Shown piece by piece: positions 50,895-60,839 of a DNA stretch of 64,000 nt. The translations under genes and the position numbers were made by a program. The notes under the pieces are model-generated. The model worked only from the letters and a program-made list of their open reading frames with translations. It was not told the origin of the DNA and ran no database searches. This stretch comes from ELB16-189 sp018266435 (GTDB taxonomy: Bacteria; Bacteroidota; Bacteroidia; Cytophagales; Cyclobacteriaceae). Location: positions 2,356,001-2,420,000 of the forward strand of contig CP126125.1 in NCBI GenBank assembly GCA_030123525.1, written 5' to 3'. How positions within the stretch are numbered: position 1 is the first letter of the stretch; each line of letters opens with the position of its first letter.

Positions 50895-53264
50895 ATGCTA
50901 CGCAATTACATCAAAATAGCCCTTCGAAGTTTGTTGAAAAACAGATTGTACTCTTTCATCAATGTTGGCGGTCTGGCGGTAGGTATTGCCTCGAGCATGC
51001 TCATTTTTTTGTGGGTAGCTGATGAGTACTCGTTTGAGCGCTTTAACGAAAACTACGACCATATTTATAAGTTATACCAAAGCCAACAGTGGGCTCAGGG
51101 CACCAGCGCAAACACGGCCATGCCTTATAAACTTAAAGACCTGGTTAAAGACCGGGTGAAAGAAGTGAAATACGTTGCCCTGACTAACTGGGGCGAAGGC
51201 AACACGCTGCAAGTAGGAGAGAAGCGATTGAATAAACTGGGGATGAGTGTGAGTGAAGATTTCTTAAAGATATTCAGCTTCAACCTGGTAGCGGGTGATC
51301 TTAACACAGTTCTGAATGATCCCAACTCAATGGTGATCACACAGTCCACGGCCAAAGCACTTTTCGGTGAAAAAGACCCCATGGGTCAGTATATCAAAGT
51401 CGATAATGACCGTGAATTAAAAGTAACGGGTGTGATTGAAGATGTGCGATCGAAAAGAACCGAGTTTAAATTTGATTATTTGTTTCCATACGCTTACTAT
51501 GAGGCTACCCAGCCGTGGGTAAGATTTTCAAAAGACAGTTGGGATAACAACTTTGTGCAGGTGTATGTATTACTTCAGCCCGAAGCAACGGAAGCGGATG
51601 TGAATACCGGTATCCAAAATTTTATAAAAGACAATAACCCCAAGGCACCAACAGCTAAATTATTTTTACACCCCATGAGCAAGTGGAGGCTCTATTCCAA
51701 TTTTGAAAACGGAAAAAATACGGGTGGGATGATTGAGTATGTCAGGCTGTTTACAGCCATTGCTGTTTTTGTATTGCTCATTTCATGCATCAATTTTATG
51801 AACTTAGCCACGGCTCGCAGCGAAAGCCGAGCACGCGAAGTGGGTATTCGCAAAAGCATTGGATCGCGCAGAAAAGAACTGGTTATGCAGTTTTTAGGAG
51901 AATCTGTTCTCACCTCATTGATAGCATTTTTGTTGGCATTGGTGCTGGTTGAGCTGGCACTGCCACTCTACAACTCATTGGTGGAAAAAAATATCCATAT
52001 CAACTATTCCAATCCCTGGCTTTGGGCGGCATCATTCGGACTGATTGTCCTTACCGGGATTTTCTCGGGCAGTTACCCTGCGTTTTATCTTTCAGGATTT
52101 CAACCGGTAAAGGTTTTGAAAGGAAAGTTGAATGTAGGCAAAGGAGCCACCACTCCCCGTCAGGTGCTAGTTGTGTTACAGTTTGCGTTTTCCATCTTTC
52201 TCATTACAGGCACGATTGTGATTTACCAGCAGATACAACATGCGAAAAATAGAGACATGGGCTACAACCGGGAAAACCTCATACAAATCTGGACTAACCA
52301 GGAAATAGAAACCCGGTTTCAAACTATTCGCGAAGAACTCGAGCGAACCGGTGTGGTAAAATCAATGTGTAAAAGTAACAGCCCGGTTACTTCAGTTTTT
52401 TCCAACAACGAAATCAAATGGCCGGGTATGCCCACCGAAAACCGGGTGTCGTTTGCCACCATTGCCACAGAATATGATTACATCCAAACGTTGGGAGCTA
52501 AAATACTTGAAGGGCGCGATTTTTCGCGCGACTTCAAAAGCGACTCATCGGCCTGCATAGTAAATCAGGCTGCTATTGACCTGATGGCAATGAAAGACCC
52601 GATCGGAAAAAAACTCACATTTAATAAAAAAGATTTTGAAATAGTAGGAGTCATTTCAAACATTGTCATGGACTCACCTTTTAAACCGGTAGAGGCAATG
52701 ATCTTGATCTTTGAGCCGACCTGGAGCAGTACAGTTACCATTCGCCTCAACCCAACCAACGACATGAAAGCTTCGCTCGACAAAGTAGAGCGGGTATTTA
52801 AAAAACTGAATCCCAATTATCCGTTTGAATTTCGTTTTGCCGATGTGGATTTTCAACGAAAATTTTCTGTGATCAACCTTACCGCCCGGCTGGCCTGGCT
52901 ATTTGCCTCTCTGGCCATTGCCATTACCTGCCTGGGTTTGTTTGGGTTAGCTGCCTTTACAGCCGAGCAACGCACCAAAGAAATTGGCATACGCAAAGTG
53001 ATGGGAGCTTCTGTTTTCAATCTGGTAAAATTGATTTCAAAAGATTTTTCAAGGTTGGTGATTTTTGCTTTTCTTATTTCATCGCCCATTGCGTGGTGGT
53101 TTTTAAATAATTTTTTACAACGTTACCAATACCGCATTGAGGTGGCGTGGTGGGTGTTGCTGGCCGTGGGTTTGTTTGCTTTGATTCTCGCCTTAGTTAT
53201 TGTGAGTGTGCAAGCGTTGAAAGCTGCCGTGATGAATCCCGTGGAGAGTTTGAGAAGTGAATAA
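50895..53264 (+). CDS. Duplicated MacB/FtsX-type permease, array member 2
   Basis: 789 residues, the shortest copy. It begins MLRNYIKIALRSLLKNRLYS and shares the tail NPVESLRSE. FtsX blocks are at about 280-415 (EVGIRKSIGSR) and 665-785 (EIGIRKVMGAS). Its periplasmic parts differ strongly from member 1 while the membrane blocks are similar, suggesting different ligands for the same machinery (inference). It lies 88 bases after member 1. Confidence 0.88.
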   Translation: MLRNYIKIALRSLLKNRLYSFINVGGLAVGIASSMLIFLWVADEYSFERFNENYDHIYKLYQSQQWAQGTSANTAMPYKLKDLVKDRVKEVKYVALTNWGEGNTLQVGEKRLNKLGMSVSEDFLKIFSFNLVAGDLNTVLNDPNSMVITQSTAKALFGEKDPMGQYIKVDNDRELKVTGVIEDVRSKRTEFKFDYLFPYAYYEATQPWVRFSKDSWDNNFVQVYVLLQPEATEADVNTGIQNFIKDNNPKAPTAKLFLHPMSKWRLYSNFENGKNTGGMIEYVRLFTAIAVFVLLISCINFMNLATARSESRAREVGIRKSIGSRRKELVMQFLGESVLTSLIAFLLALVLVELALPLYNSLVEKNIHINYSNPWLWAASFGLIVLTGIFSGSYPAFYLSGFQPVKVLKGKLNVGKGATTPRQVLVVLQFAFSIFLITGTIVIYQQIQHAKNRDMGYNRENLIQIWTNQEIETRFQTIREELERTGVVKSMCKSNSPVTSVFSNNEIKWPGMPTENRVSFATIATEYDYIQTLGAKILEGRDFSRDFKSDSSACIVNQAAIDLMAMKDPIGKKLTFNKKDFEIVGVISNIVMDSPFKPVEAMILIFEPTWSSTVTIRLNPTNDMKASLDKVERVFKKLNPNYPFEFRFADVDFQRKFSVINLTARLAWLFASLAIAITCLGLFGLAAFTAEQRTKEIGIRKVMGASVFNLVKLISKDFSRLVIFAFLISSPIAWWFLNNFLQRYQYRIEVAWWVLLAVGLFALILALVIVSVQALKAAVMNPVESLRSE

Positions 53265-53375
53265 TTTGATAACTCGATGATTTGAAAATTTTAAGATGAA
53301 GACTAATTCATTCGATATTCTAAGTTATGTATTCAGCTACTAAACATGATTGCTTAATGCCTAAATGCTAAAACT

Positions 53376-55802
53376 ATGCTGACCAACTACTTCAAAATTG
53401 CCTTGCGAAATTTGATTCGCAATAAAACGTATTCAGTCATCAACATTTTAGGGTTGGCTTTAGGGGTGGCGTGCTGCCTGTTATTGTCGCTCTATGTGGT
53501 AGATGAGCTGAGCTATGATAAACACCATGTACGGTCAGAAGATTTGTATCGCATCATTACAACTTTTCAATCAGAGATGGCCGGCCATAAGCGCAGCTCT
53601 ACTGCTTCTCCGCCTATTGCCATGGCAATGAAAGATGAGATACCTGAAGTGGAAAGCGCAGTACGTGTATTGAGCCCTCCGGATATAACATTTAGTTTAT
53701 TTAAGTATGGCGATAATATTTTTTATGAAACCAATGGGTTTATTGCCGACTCCACATTGTTTGATGTATTTACGTATGAGTTGATAGAGGGCAACCCTCA
53801 AAAAGCACTTACCCAAGTCAACACGGTAGTTCTATCTGAAAAATTAGCAAGAAAGCTTTTTGGCAATGAGCCTGCTCTTGATAAACTTGTGTCGATCAGT
53901 ATGAATGGCACACCTCTGGATTACAAAGTAACCGGTGTGTTTCTTCAAAACCACAACAGTCATATCAACTCCAGTTTTTTTATATCCATGATGAGCCAGG
54001 GCTGGGGCGAGTACGTTCGTGGTGAAGGAGCGAAACATTGGGCCGGAAACAACTTTGTTCCTTCTTACTTAAAGTTAGTTCATGGACATAACAAAGTCGA
54101 GGTAGAAAAAAAGATGAATCAAGTATTGCTAAAGCACGGTGAAGCAGCTATGAAAGCACTGGGGTTGCATAAAACACTTTCATTAGAGCCGGTAAGAGAT
54201 ATTTACTTAAAATCGGATGTAGGGAAAAGCCCAAGAATAACCTACCTGTATGTGGTAGCTTCTATTGCTGCCTTTATATTGTTGATAGCCTGCATCAATT
54301 TTATGAACCTGGCCACGGCCAAGGCTACCAAGCGCTCAGCCGAAATAGGCATTCGCAAAACGATGGGTGCGTTTCGCTCATCTTTGATTACTCAGTTATT
54401 AGGTGAGGCCATGCTTATCGTTACATTTTCCATTCTAATAGGCATAGTACTTGTACAATTAGGGCTCCCGTTGTTTAATCAACTCACAGGGAAACACATT
54501 TCTTTCACCAGCGAGAATATACCTTACTTTATAGTAGCGGCAATTCTTCTGACCATGCTAACAGGAATAATAGCCGGAAGCTACCCGGCATTTTATCTGT
54601 CATCCTTTCAGCCGGCCCAAGTGTTGAAAGGAAAACTAAGTATCGGCAACTCGGCCGGAAGGTTGCGGCAGGGCTTAGTGGTGTTTCAGTTTATGATAGC
54701 CATTGTGCTTGTGTGCGGAATTATTGCGATCACGAATCAGTTGAAATACATGCAAGAAAAAAACCTTGGATTTAATTTTCAGGCAAAAATCGTTCTGCCG
54801 CTGCGCACAGATGAGGTGCACAAGAAATACGATGCGTTGAAAAAAGAAATTGAAAACATCGGAAATGTCAAGGCTGTATCTGGCACCTCGTATATACCCG
54901 GTACAACCATCTTCAGTGACATGATGTTTTATTCTGACGGAGGAAATATGGATAAAGCCGTTGATATCAGGCGTAGCCGGGTCGATGCCGGCTACATCGA
55001 GCTCTTTGATATTAAACTAATTGCCGGTCGCACGTTTACCGACAATAGAGCTACAGAAAGCTTGGCTAAATTAATTCTTAACAGAACTGCAGCTACAAAA
55101 CTGGGCTTTGCTCCGGATAAAATTGTGGGCCAAAATCTTCATTTCGACTGGGAAGGAAATAAATATGATTTCACTGTGATTGGAGTTATGGAAGATTTTC
55201 ATCAGAACTCATTGCACGAAGAAATCACGCCCACTCTTTTTGAAATGGCAGATAGCACTAAACGGTTTGATTACCTGGTAGCTTCGGTTTCTACAACCGA
55301 TTTGGATCATACAATTGCCTCCATTGAAAAAATATGGAAGTCAGAAATTATCAGTACACCCTTTGAGTATTCTTTTCTTGACCAGAGTTTGCAAAAATTA
55401 TATGACGAAGACCATAGGTTTTCGGGTATTGTAACAGGCTTTGCATTCATCGCAATGATTATTTGTTGCCTGGGGTTATACGGTCTTTCATCATACATGA
55501 CCGAAAGAAGAAATAAAGAAATAGGCATACGCAAGGTGATGGGCGCAAGCGTGCGCCAGATTGTAGCCATGATGTCAACCGAGTTTGTCAGGTTAGTGTT
55601 GATCGCCTTTGTCATTGCCGTGCCGGTGGCGTGGTATGGCATGAATAAGTGGCTCGAAGGTTTTGCTTACCGCGTTTCGGTCAGTTGGTTAGTATTTGCA
55701 CTTGCCGGCATTGCAGCGTTAGCGATTGCCCTCATTACCGTCAGCTTTGAATCAATCCGGTCAGCCACAAACAACCCGGTGGATAGTTTAAGAAGTGAGT
55801 GA
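53376..55802 (+). CDS. Duplicated MacB/FtsX-type permease, array member 3
   Basis: 808 residues, the longest copy. It starts MLTNYFKIALRNLIRNKTYS and ends NPVDSLRSE. FtsX blocks are at about 289-420 (EIGIRKTMGAF) and 680-800 (EIGIRKVMGAS). The first periplasmic part has an extra hydrophilic stretch near residues 200-270 (GWGEYVRGEGAKHWAGNN). The 111-base gap before it resembles the gaps around its neighbours. Confidence 0.88.
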   Translation: MLTNYFKIALRNLIRNKTYSVINILGLALGVACCLLLSLYVVDELSYDKHHVRSEDLYRIITTFQSEMAGHKRSSTASPPIAMAMKDEIPEVESAVRVLSPPDITFSLFKYGDNIFYETNGFIADSTLFDVFTYELIEGNPQKALTQVNTVVLSEKLARKLFGNEPALDKLVSISMNGTPLDYKVTGVFLQNHNSHINSSFFISMMSQGWGEYVRGEGAKHWAGNNFVPSYLKLVHGHNKVEVEKKMNQVLLKHGEAAMKALGLHKTLSLEPVRDIYLKSDVGKSPRITYLYVVASIAAFILLIACINFMNLATAKATKRSAEIGIRKTMGAFRSSLITQLLGEAMLIVTFSILIGIVLVQLGLPLFNQLTGKHISFTSENIPYFIVAAILLTMLTGIIAGSYPAFYLSSFQPAQVLKGKLSIGNSAGRLRQGLVVFQFMIAIVLVCGIIAITNQLKYMQEKNLGFNFQAKIVLPLRTDEVHKKYDALKKEIENIGNVKAVSGTSYIPGTTIFSDMMFYSDGGNMDKAVDIRRSRVDAGYIELFDIKLIAGRTFTDNRATESLAKLILNRTAATKLGFAPDKIVGQNLHFDWEGNKYDFTVIGVMEDFHQNSLHEEITPTLFEMADSTKRFDYLVASVSTTDLDHTIASIEKIWKSEIISTPFEYSFLDQSLQKLYDEDHRFSGIVTGFAFIAMIICCLGLYGLSSYMTERRNKEIGIRKVMGASVRQIVAMMSTEFVRLVLIAFVIAVPVAWYGMNKWLEGFAYRVSVSWLVFALAGIAALAIALITVSFESIRSATNNPVDSLRSE

Positions 55803-55893
55803 GTAGATAATTCGATGATTAGAAAAATGAAACATTTTATACCGGCAACAAGAATTCCGCACTTAATTTTTTGAATTATAAATTTTGAATGAT

Positions 55894-58290
55894 ATGTTCC
55901 GTCACTACTTAACTGTTGCGCTACGTCAACTAACAAGGAATAAATTTTATTCTTCGATTTCTGTGATAGGTTTAGCGCTGGGCTTAGCCTCAGTATTTCT
56001 AATCATACAATATGTGGAGCATGAATTAAGTTATGACCTTTTTCATCGCGGTGCCGAAAATATTTACCGCATTGTGTGGATTAATACCAATTCTCAGACA
56101 CGCACCCCGCATCCGATGGCTCAAGCCATGGTGCAGGATTTTCCCGAGGTTGAAAGTGCCGTAAGCCTTTCCCCTCTTTGGGGCCCGGGACTTACCAAGC
56201 AGGTATTTTCTGTTCGGAATCCTGAAAAAAATGTTCGTTATGATGAGTCAAATGTGCTTGCGGTGGACAGTACTTTTTTCAAGGTGTTTTCATTTCAGTT
56301 AATTAAAGGCGATCCTAAGACTGCCCTCAAAGACCCGGGCGGAATCCTTATCTCCGAATCGATAGCTCAAAAATATTTTAACACCACCGACTGCCTGGGC
56401 AAACAATTACAAGCTAACGAAGAGAAAGATTTGCTTCAAGTTGTTGGGGTGTTTAAAGATGTTCCCCAAACATCTCATTTTCATTTTGATTTTTTGGTTT
56501 CCTATGTGAGAGAAAAAAATCCTCATGATAATTATTATCAATGGGGAGACTTTGGACATTACAACTACATTAAACTAAAACCAGGAACAGATGTGAAGGC
56601 ACTCGAAAACAGGCTGCTCGACTGGACATCCAAATACATTCATTACCCTGAAGAAGGAATAAAATGGATTAAAGAACATAGCTATGGATTTGAGTTGCAA
56701 CCACTCACTAGCATACATCTGAAATCACACTTGCGTTGGGAATTAGAAGCCAATGGCAATATCGCTTATGTTTATTTAATGTCAGCGGCCGCTTTATTAA
56801 TTCTGATCATAGGCGTTTTTAATTTCGTCAACCTCAGTTTGGCACAGGCAACTGAGCGAACAAAAGAAATTGGATTGCGAAAATCTCTAGGTGCATTTAA
56901 GCATCAATTAGCATTTCAATTTTTAGGTGAGGCCGCCATAGTCACTCTATCAGCAATAGTATTCGCCATTGTTTTTATTGAAGCTACCGTTCCGTTATTC
57001 AAATCATTGACGGGATTTGCCCTATCACTTGATTGGGGTATTCTGATATTTACTTTATTGCTGCTGGGAATTTTGGTGGCAATTACTACAAGCGTATATC
57101 CTGCAATTGTCCTCTCCTCTTATAAACCGGCCTTGATTCTCAAGAATAATTTTGTTCAATCCAAAGGCTTAGGCGGAAGACGTATTTTTATTGTTATTCA
57201 ATTTATTACAACGATGGCGATGATTTCATCGAGTGTAATCATTTCACAGCAGATTTATTTTTTAAGCCACAAGGAAATTGGATTTAAACCAGAAGAAGTG
57301 ATTGTGCTGCCGATTAAAGATCGGGCTATGAACTCGCGCATTGAAGAATTGCGAACCGCACTGTTACAGATTAATGGGGTAAGAGGTGTTTCGGCTTCTT
57401 CGAATATTCCGGGAAAATCGTTTAATCAAAATCCGATTTATGCCATTAACAATCCGGAAGAACGAAGGGATGCTTCAGAAGAAATGATCGATGTAGATTT
57501 TTTAAAAGTAATGGGGATGAAAATTGTAGAAGGCCGAGCCTTTTTAAAAGGAAATCCGGCCGATTCAAGTGGATTTATTTTAAACGAAACCGCTGTTCAT
57601 CAATTGGGCATAAAAGAGCCTGTGGGTACTGAAATTTTATGGGAACGTGATGGCCCAGAAATAAGAGGAAAGATCATTGGGGTGGTGAAGGATTTCAATT
57701 TCCAATCTTTGCATGAACCTTTACGGCCGGTGCTCATGCGGTTGGAAAACAGCTTCAATTTTGTGATCGTAAAAGTGAATACTTCCAACTTTGCCTCAGC
57801 CATTTCACAGATTGAAAAATCCTGGCGTAAGTTTGACCAGGTTTTTCGTTTTGAGTTTTTCTTTTTGGATGAACAACTCAACCACTTATACAAGGAAGAA
57901 CAAAACATGGCAACTGTACTATACATTTTTTCAACCTTGGGCGTAATGATTGCGTGTATTGGACTTTTGGGTATTGCATCGCTTTCATTTCGTCAACGAA
58001 TTAAGGAAGTAAGCATTCGTAAGATATTAGGCGCAACCTTGCCAAATCTTTTTTTACTTCTATTAAAAGATTTTACTCAACTGGTTCTAATTGCTATTGT
58101 TATAGCCACACCCTTAGCGTGGTGGACGATGAACAACTGGCTTCAAAACTTCTCATACCAAGTTAAAATCAGTCCCCTGGTCTTTATAGCTACGGGCACA
58201 TTCTTACTGATCATTTCGTGGATCACTCTCATTTTTCTCACGGCAAAAACAGCTCGCATAAACCCGGCCGAAACATTAAAAAATGAATAG
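55894..58290 (+). CDS. Duplicated MacB/FtsX-type permease, array member 4
   Basis: 798 residues from the ATG at 55894; a TTG nine bases earlier is in frame, but all paralogues begin with M-[LFI]-R/T-[NH]-Y/H, which fixes the ATG. FtsX blocks are at about 291-420 (EIGLRKSLGAF) and 670-790 (EVSIRKILGAT). It ends NPAETLKNE, so it diverges from members 1-3 and 6 at both the second coupling motif and the tail. Confidence 0.87.
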   Translation: MFRHYLTVALRQLTRNKFYSSISVIGLALGLASVFLIIQYVEHELSYDLFHRGAENIYRIVWINTNSQTRTPHPMAQAMVQDFPEVESAVSLSPLWGPGLTKQVFSVRNPEKNVRYDESNVLAVDSTFFKVFSFQLIKGDPKTALKDPGGILISESIAQKYFNTTDCLGKQLQANEEKDLLQVVGVFKDVPQTSHFHFDFLVSYVREKNPHDNYYQWGDFGHYNYIKLKPGTDVKALENRLLDWTSKYIHYPEEGIKWIKEHSYGFELQPLTSIHLKSHLRWELEANGNIAYVYLMSAAALLILIIGVFNFVNLSLAQATERTKEIGLRKSLGAFKHQLAFQFLGEAAIVTLSAIVFAIVFIEATVPLFKSLTGFALSLDWGILIFTLLLLGILVAITTSVYPAIVLSSYKPALILKNNFVQSKGLGGRRIFIVIQFITTMAMISSSVIISQQIYFLSHKEIGFKPEEVIVLPIKDRAMNSRIEELRTALLQINGVRGVSASSNIPGKSFNQNPIYAINNPEERRDASEEMIDVDFLKVMGMKIVEGRAFLKGNPADSSGFILNETAVHQLGIKEPVGTEILWERDGPEIRGKIIGVVKDFNFQSLHEPLRPVLMRLENSFNFVIVKVNTSNFASAISQIEKSWRKFDQVFRFEFFFLDEQLNHLYKEEQNMATVLYIFSTLGVMIACIGLLGIASLSFRQRIKEVSIRKILGATLPNLFLLLLKDFTQLVLIAIVIATPLAWWTMNNWLQNFSYQVKISPLVFIATGTFLLIISWITLIFLTAKTARINPAETLKNE

Positions 58291-58330
58291 AATAGACTAA
58301 TAAATTGTAACGCACTAAAAGATAATAGAT

Positions 58331-60733
58331 ATGATTCGCAACTACCTTAAAATTGCCTTTCGTTCGCTGCTGAAATTCAAAGGCTATACCCTTATTAATT
58401 TAACGGGATTGTCACTTGGCCTGATGTGCGGCATGGTTATTTTGCTGTATGTGATCGATGAACTTTCATACGATGACTTTCACCAAAATAAAAACAGGGT
58501 TTACCGCGTGGTAACACAGTTCGGGGGAACAGGCACCGAGAATGGAGGTATAGAAACCAACGGGTGGCCGATTGGTAAAATTTTGGAAAAAGAATACCCC
58601 GAGGTGGAGGCTGTAATGTATGCGCGCAATGCCAACCTGACGGTTAATTATGAAGGCAGCCGATTCAGGCAAAATAATATTTTTGTTTCAGCCGAGTTAT
58701 TTAAAATTTTCTCTTTTCAACTAAAAGAAGGAGACCCCACCACGGCATTGGCCGAGCCATTTACCGTGGTTATTTCTGAAGACATGGCCCGTAAATTTTT
58801 TCCTGGCCAAGATGCGCTGAACAAAACGCTGGTGATGGCGGATACACTAAGCTTTAAAATAACCGGAGTGATGGAAAACATTCCGTCCAATTCGCACATT
58901 CAGGCAGATATGTTTTTATCTTTTGCCACATACCAAAGATGGAACCCGGATTTTTCCTTTGAAAAAGGCTGGGGTAATTTTAATGTACGCAACTATATTT
59001 TACTTAAACCCAACACCGACTTCAAAGGCTTCTCAGCTAAAGCAAAAAATATCTACGAAGAGAAAGTAGGCGAGGAGATGAAAAAAAACGGTATAGTAGC
59101 CTCCCTGCGTTTCGAGCCGCTCACCCGGATTTACCTGCACTCAAAAGCCGGTAATGGCATGGGGCCGCTGGGCAGCATGGATCGGGTTTATCTATTGTCG
59201 GGTGTGTCGGTGTTGGTGATTTTGCTGGCGTGCATCAATTTTGTCAATCTATCCACAGCCCGCTCGGTGTATCGTGCCAAAGAAGTAGGGCTGCGCAAAG
59301 TGGTAGGCTCATCCAGGACAAGCATTGTTACGCAATTTTTGAGTGAGTCATTTTTGCTCACCACCATTGCCTTGTTTTTAGCCCTGGCCTGCACAGGACT
59401 GCTGTTGCCATTTTTTAATCAGTTGCTGGGAAAACAATACTCATTAAATTTTATTTTTCAACCAGCCGTGCTGCCAGCTATCGGATTATTGACCGTAACG
59501 GTGTCATTCCTTTCGGGCTATTATCCTGCGCTGATTATCTCTAAACTGAAACCGGCTGAAATGCTGAAAGGAAAAATGAAAACCGGCACGCGAGGTGTTC
59601 AGTTGCGGAGGGTGCTGGTAGTATTTCAGTTTCTCATTTCAGTGGGATTGGTTTCGGGTACACTCATCATTATTGATCAACTTGATTTTATGCAGAAACA
59701 AAATCTTGGGTTTAATAAAGACGAGGTGCTGGTAGTAAAATACCGGGGAGCATCAGGGGTAGCCTCTGTTGAGGCATTTAAAGAACAATTGAAAGCACTA
59801 AGTTTTGTAGATCAGGTTACTAATGCAAATGCGCTGCCCGGCACACCGGGCTGGCAAGGACAAATTGCTTATGCCGAAGGGAAAAGTGCAGATGCAGCCA
59901 TAGAAACTGAATATGTAGCCGTAGATGAAAATTACATTCAAACATTAGATCTTCAATTAATAGCAGGTCGGGGTTTTAATAAAGACAGGCTGTCAGAACT
60001 GGACAACGGGCTGGTGTTGAATGAAACTGCGGTAAATGAATTTGGCTGGGCTAACCCGCAAGAGGCAATCGGCAAAACAGTAGAGTCACCCTCGGGTACA
60101 CCAGCTGGCACAGTGATAGGAGTAGTGAAAGACTACCATCAGCATGGTCTTCAGCAAAAGATTGCACCCGTTGCAATGGATTACGCGCCCGGCTACGCCA
60201 ACTTGTATGCCATCCGCTACAAAGCTGCCAACACCCAACAGCTTCTCTCATCAGTAAAAGAACTGTGGAGTAAAAATTTCCCTGATCGTGAGTTCAATTA
60301 TTATTTCTTAAATGATTCTTTTGAAAAGCAATATCAATCTGAAAAAAAACTGGCACAGGTATTTACAGTTTTTGCGTCAATGGCCATACTTATCGCTGTG
60401 ATTGGGCTGCTGGGTCTGGTTTCATTCATGGTAGTTTCGCGCACCAAAGAAATTGGCATTCGCAAAGTATTGGGAGCTGATGTGCTTACGATCACCAGGC
60501 TGCTGACAAAAGAATTTATTTGGCTGGTGATTCTGGCAAACTTTATTGCAGCACCGGCCATTTGGTACTTGGCTAATCAATGGCTGCAAAAGTTTGCTTA
60601 CCGGATGCACTTAACCCCGTCTGTATTGGTTATGGTGCTTTTATTGGCCGTGGTGTTAACCATTCTCACCGTAAGTATCCAGTCAATAAAGGCCGCGATG
60701 GCCAATCCTGTTGAAAGTTTGAAGAATGAATGA
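58331..60733 (+). CDS. Duplicated MacB/FtsX-type permease, array member 5
   Basis: 800 residues, starting MIRNYLKIAFRSLLKFKGYT and ending NPVESLKNE. FtsX blocks are at about 286-415 (EVGLRKVVGSS) and 668-790 (EIGIRKVLGAD). Only 40 bases separate it from member 4, the tightest spacing in the array, and the two share the KNE tail, hinting that they are the closest pair or a sub-operon. Confidence 0.88.
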   Translation: MIRNYLKIAFRSLLKFKGYTLINLTGLSLGLMCGMVILLYVIDELSYDDFHQNKNRVYRVVTQFGGTGTENGGIETNGWPIGKILEKEYPEVEAVMYARNANLTVNYEGSRFRQNNIFVSAELFKIFSFQLKEGDPTTALAEPFTVVISEDMARKFFPGQDALNKTLVMADTLSFKITGVMENIPSNSHIQADMFLSFATYQRWNPDFSFEKGWGNFNVRNYILLKPNTDFKGFSAKAKNIYEEKVGEEMKKNGIVASLRFEPLTRIYLHSKAGNGMGPLGSMDRVYLLSGVSVLVILLACINFVNLSTARSVYRAKEVGLRKVVGSSRTSIVTQFLSESFLLTTIALFLALACTGLLLPFFNQLLGKQYSLNFIFQPAVLPAIGLLTVTVSFLSGYYPALIISKLKPAEMLKGKMKTGTRGVQLRRVLVVFQFLISVGLVSGTLIIIDQLDFMQKQNLGFNKDEVLVVKYRGASGVASVEAFKEQLKALSFVDQVTNANALPGTPGWQGQIAYAEGKSADAAIETEYVAVDENYIQTLDLQLIAGRGFNKDRLSELDNGLVLNETAVNEFGWANPQEAIGKTVESPSGTPAGTVIGVVKDYHQHGLQQKIAPVAMDYAPGYANLYAIRYKAANTQQLLSSVKELWSKNFPDREFNYYFLNDSFEKQYQSEKKLAQVFTVFASMAILIAVIGLLGLVSFMVVSRTKEIGIRKVLGADVLTITRLLTKEFIWLVILANFIAAPAIWYLANQWLQKFAYRMHLTPSVLVMVLLLAVVLTILTVSIQSIKAAMANPVESLKNE

Positions 60734-60839
60734 TTGTAAAATGAAACGGCAGCAACTCTATACTCTTAATTTTTTATTTCAACATCAATGATGCAACCCC
60801 AAGCCTTATAATGTTGTCTTACCACTAAACTATTAAGCC

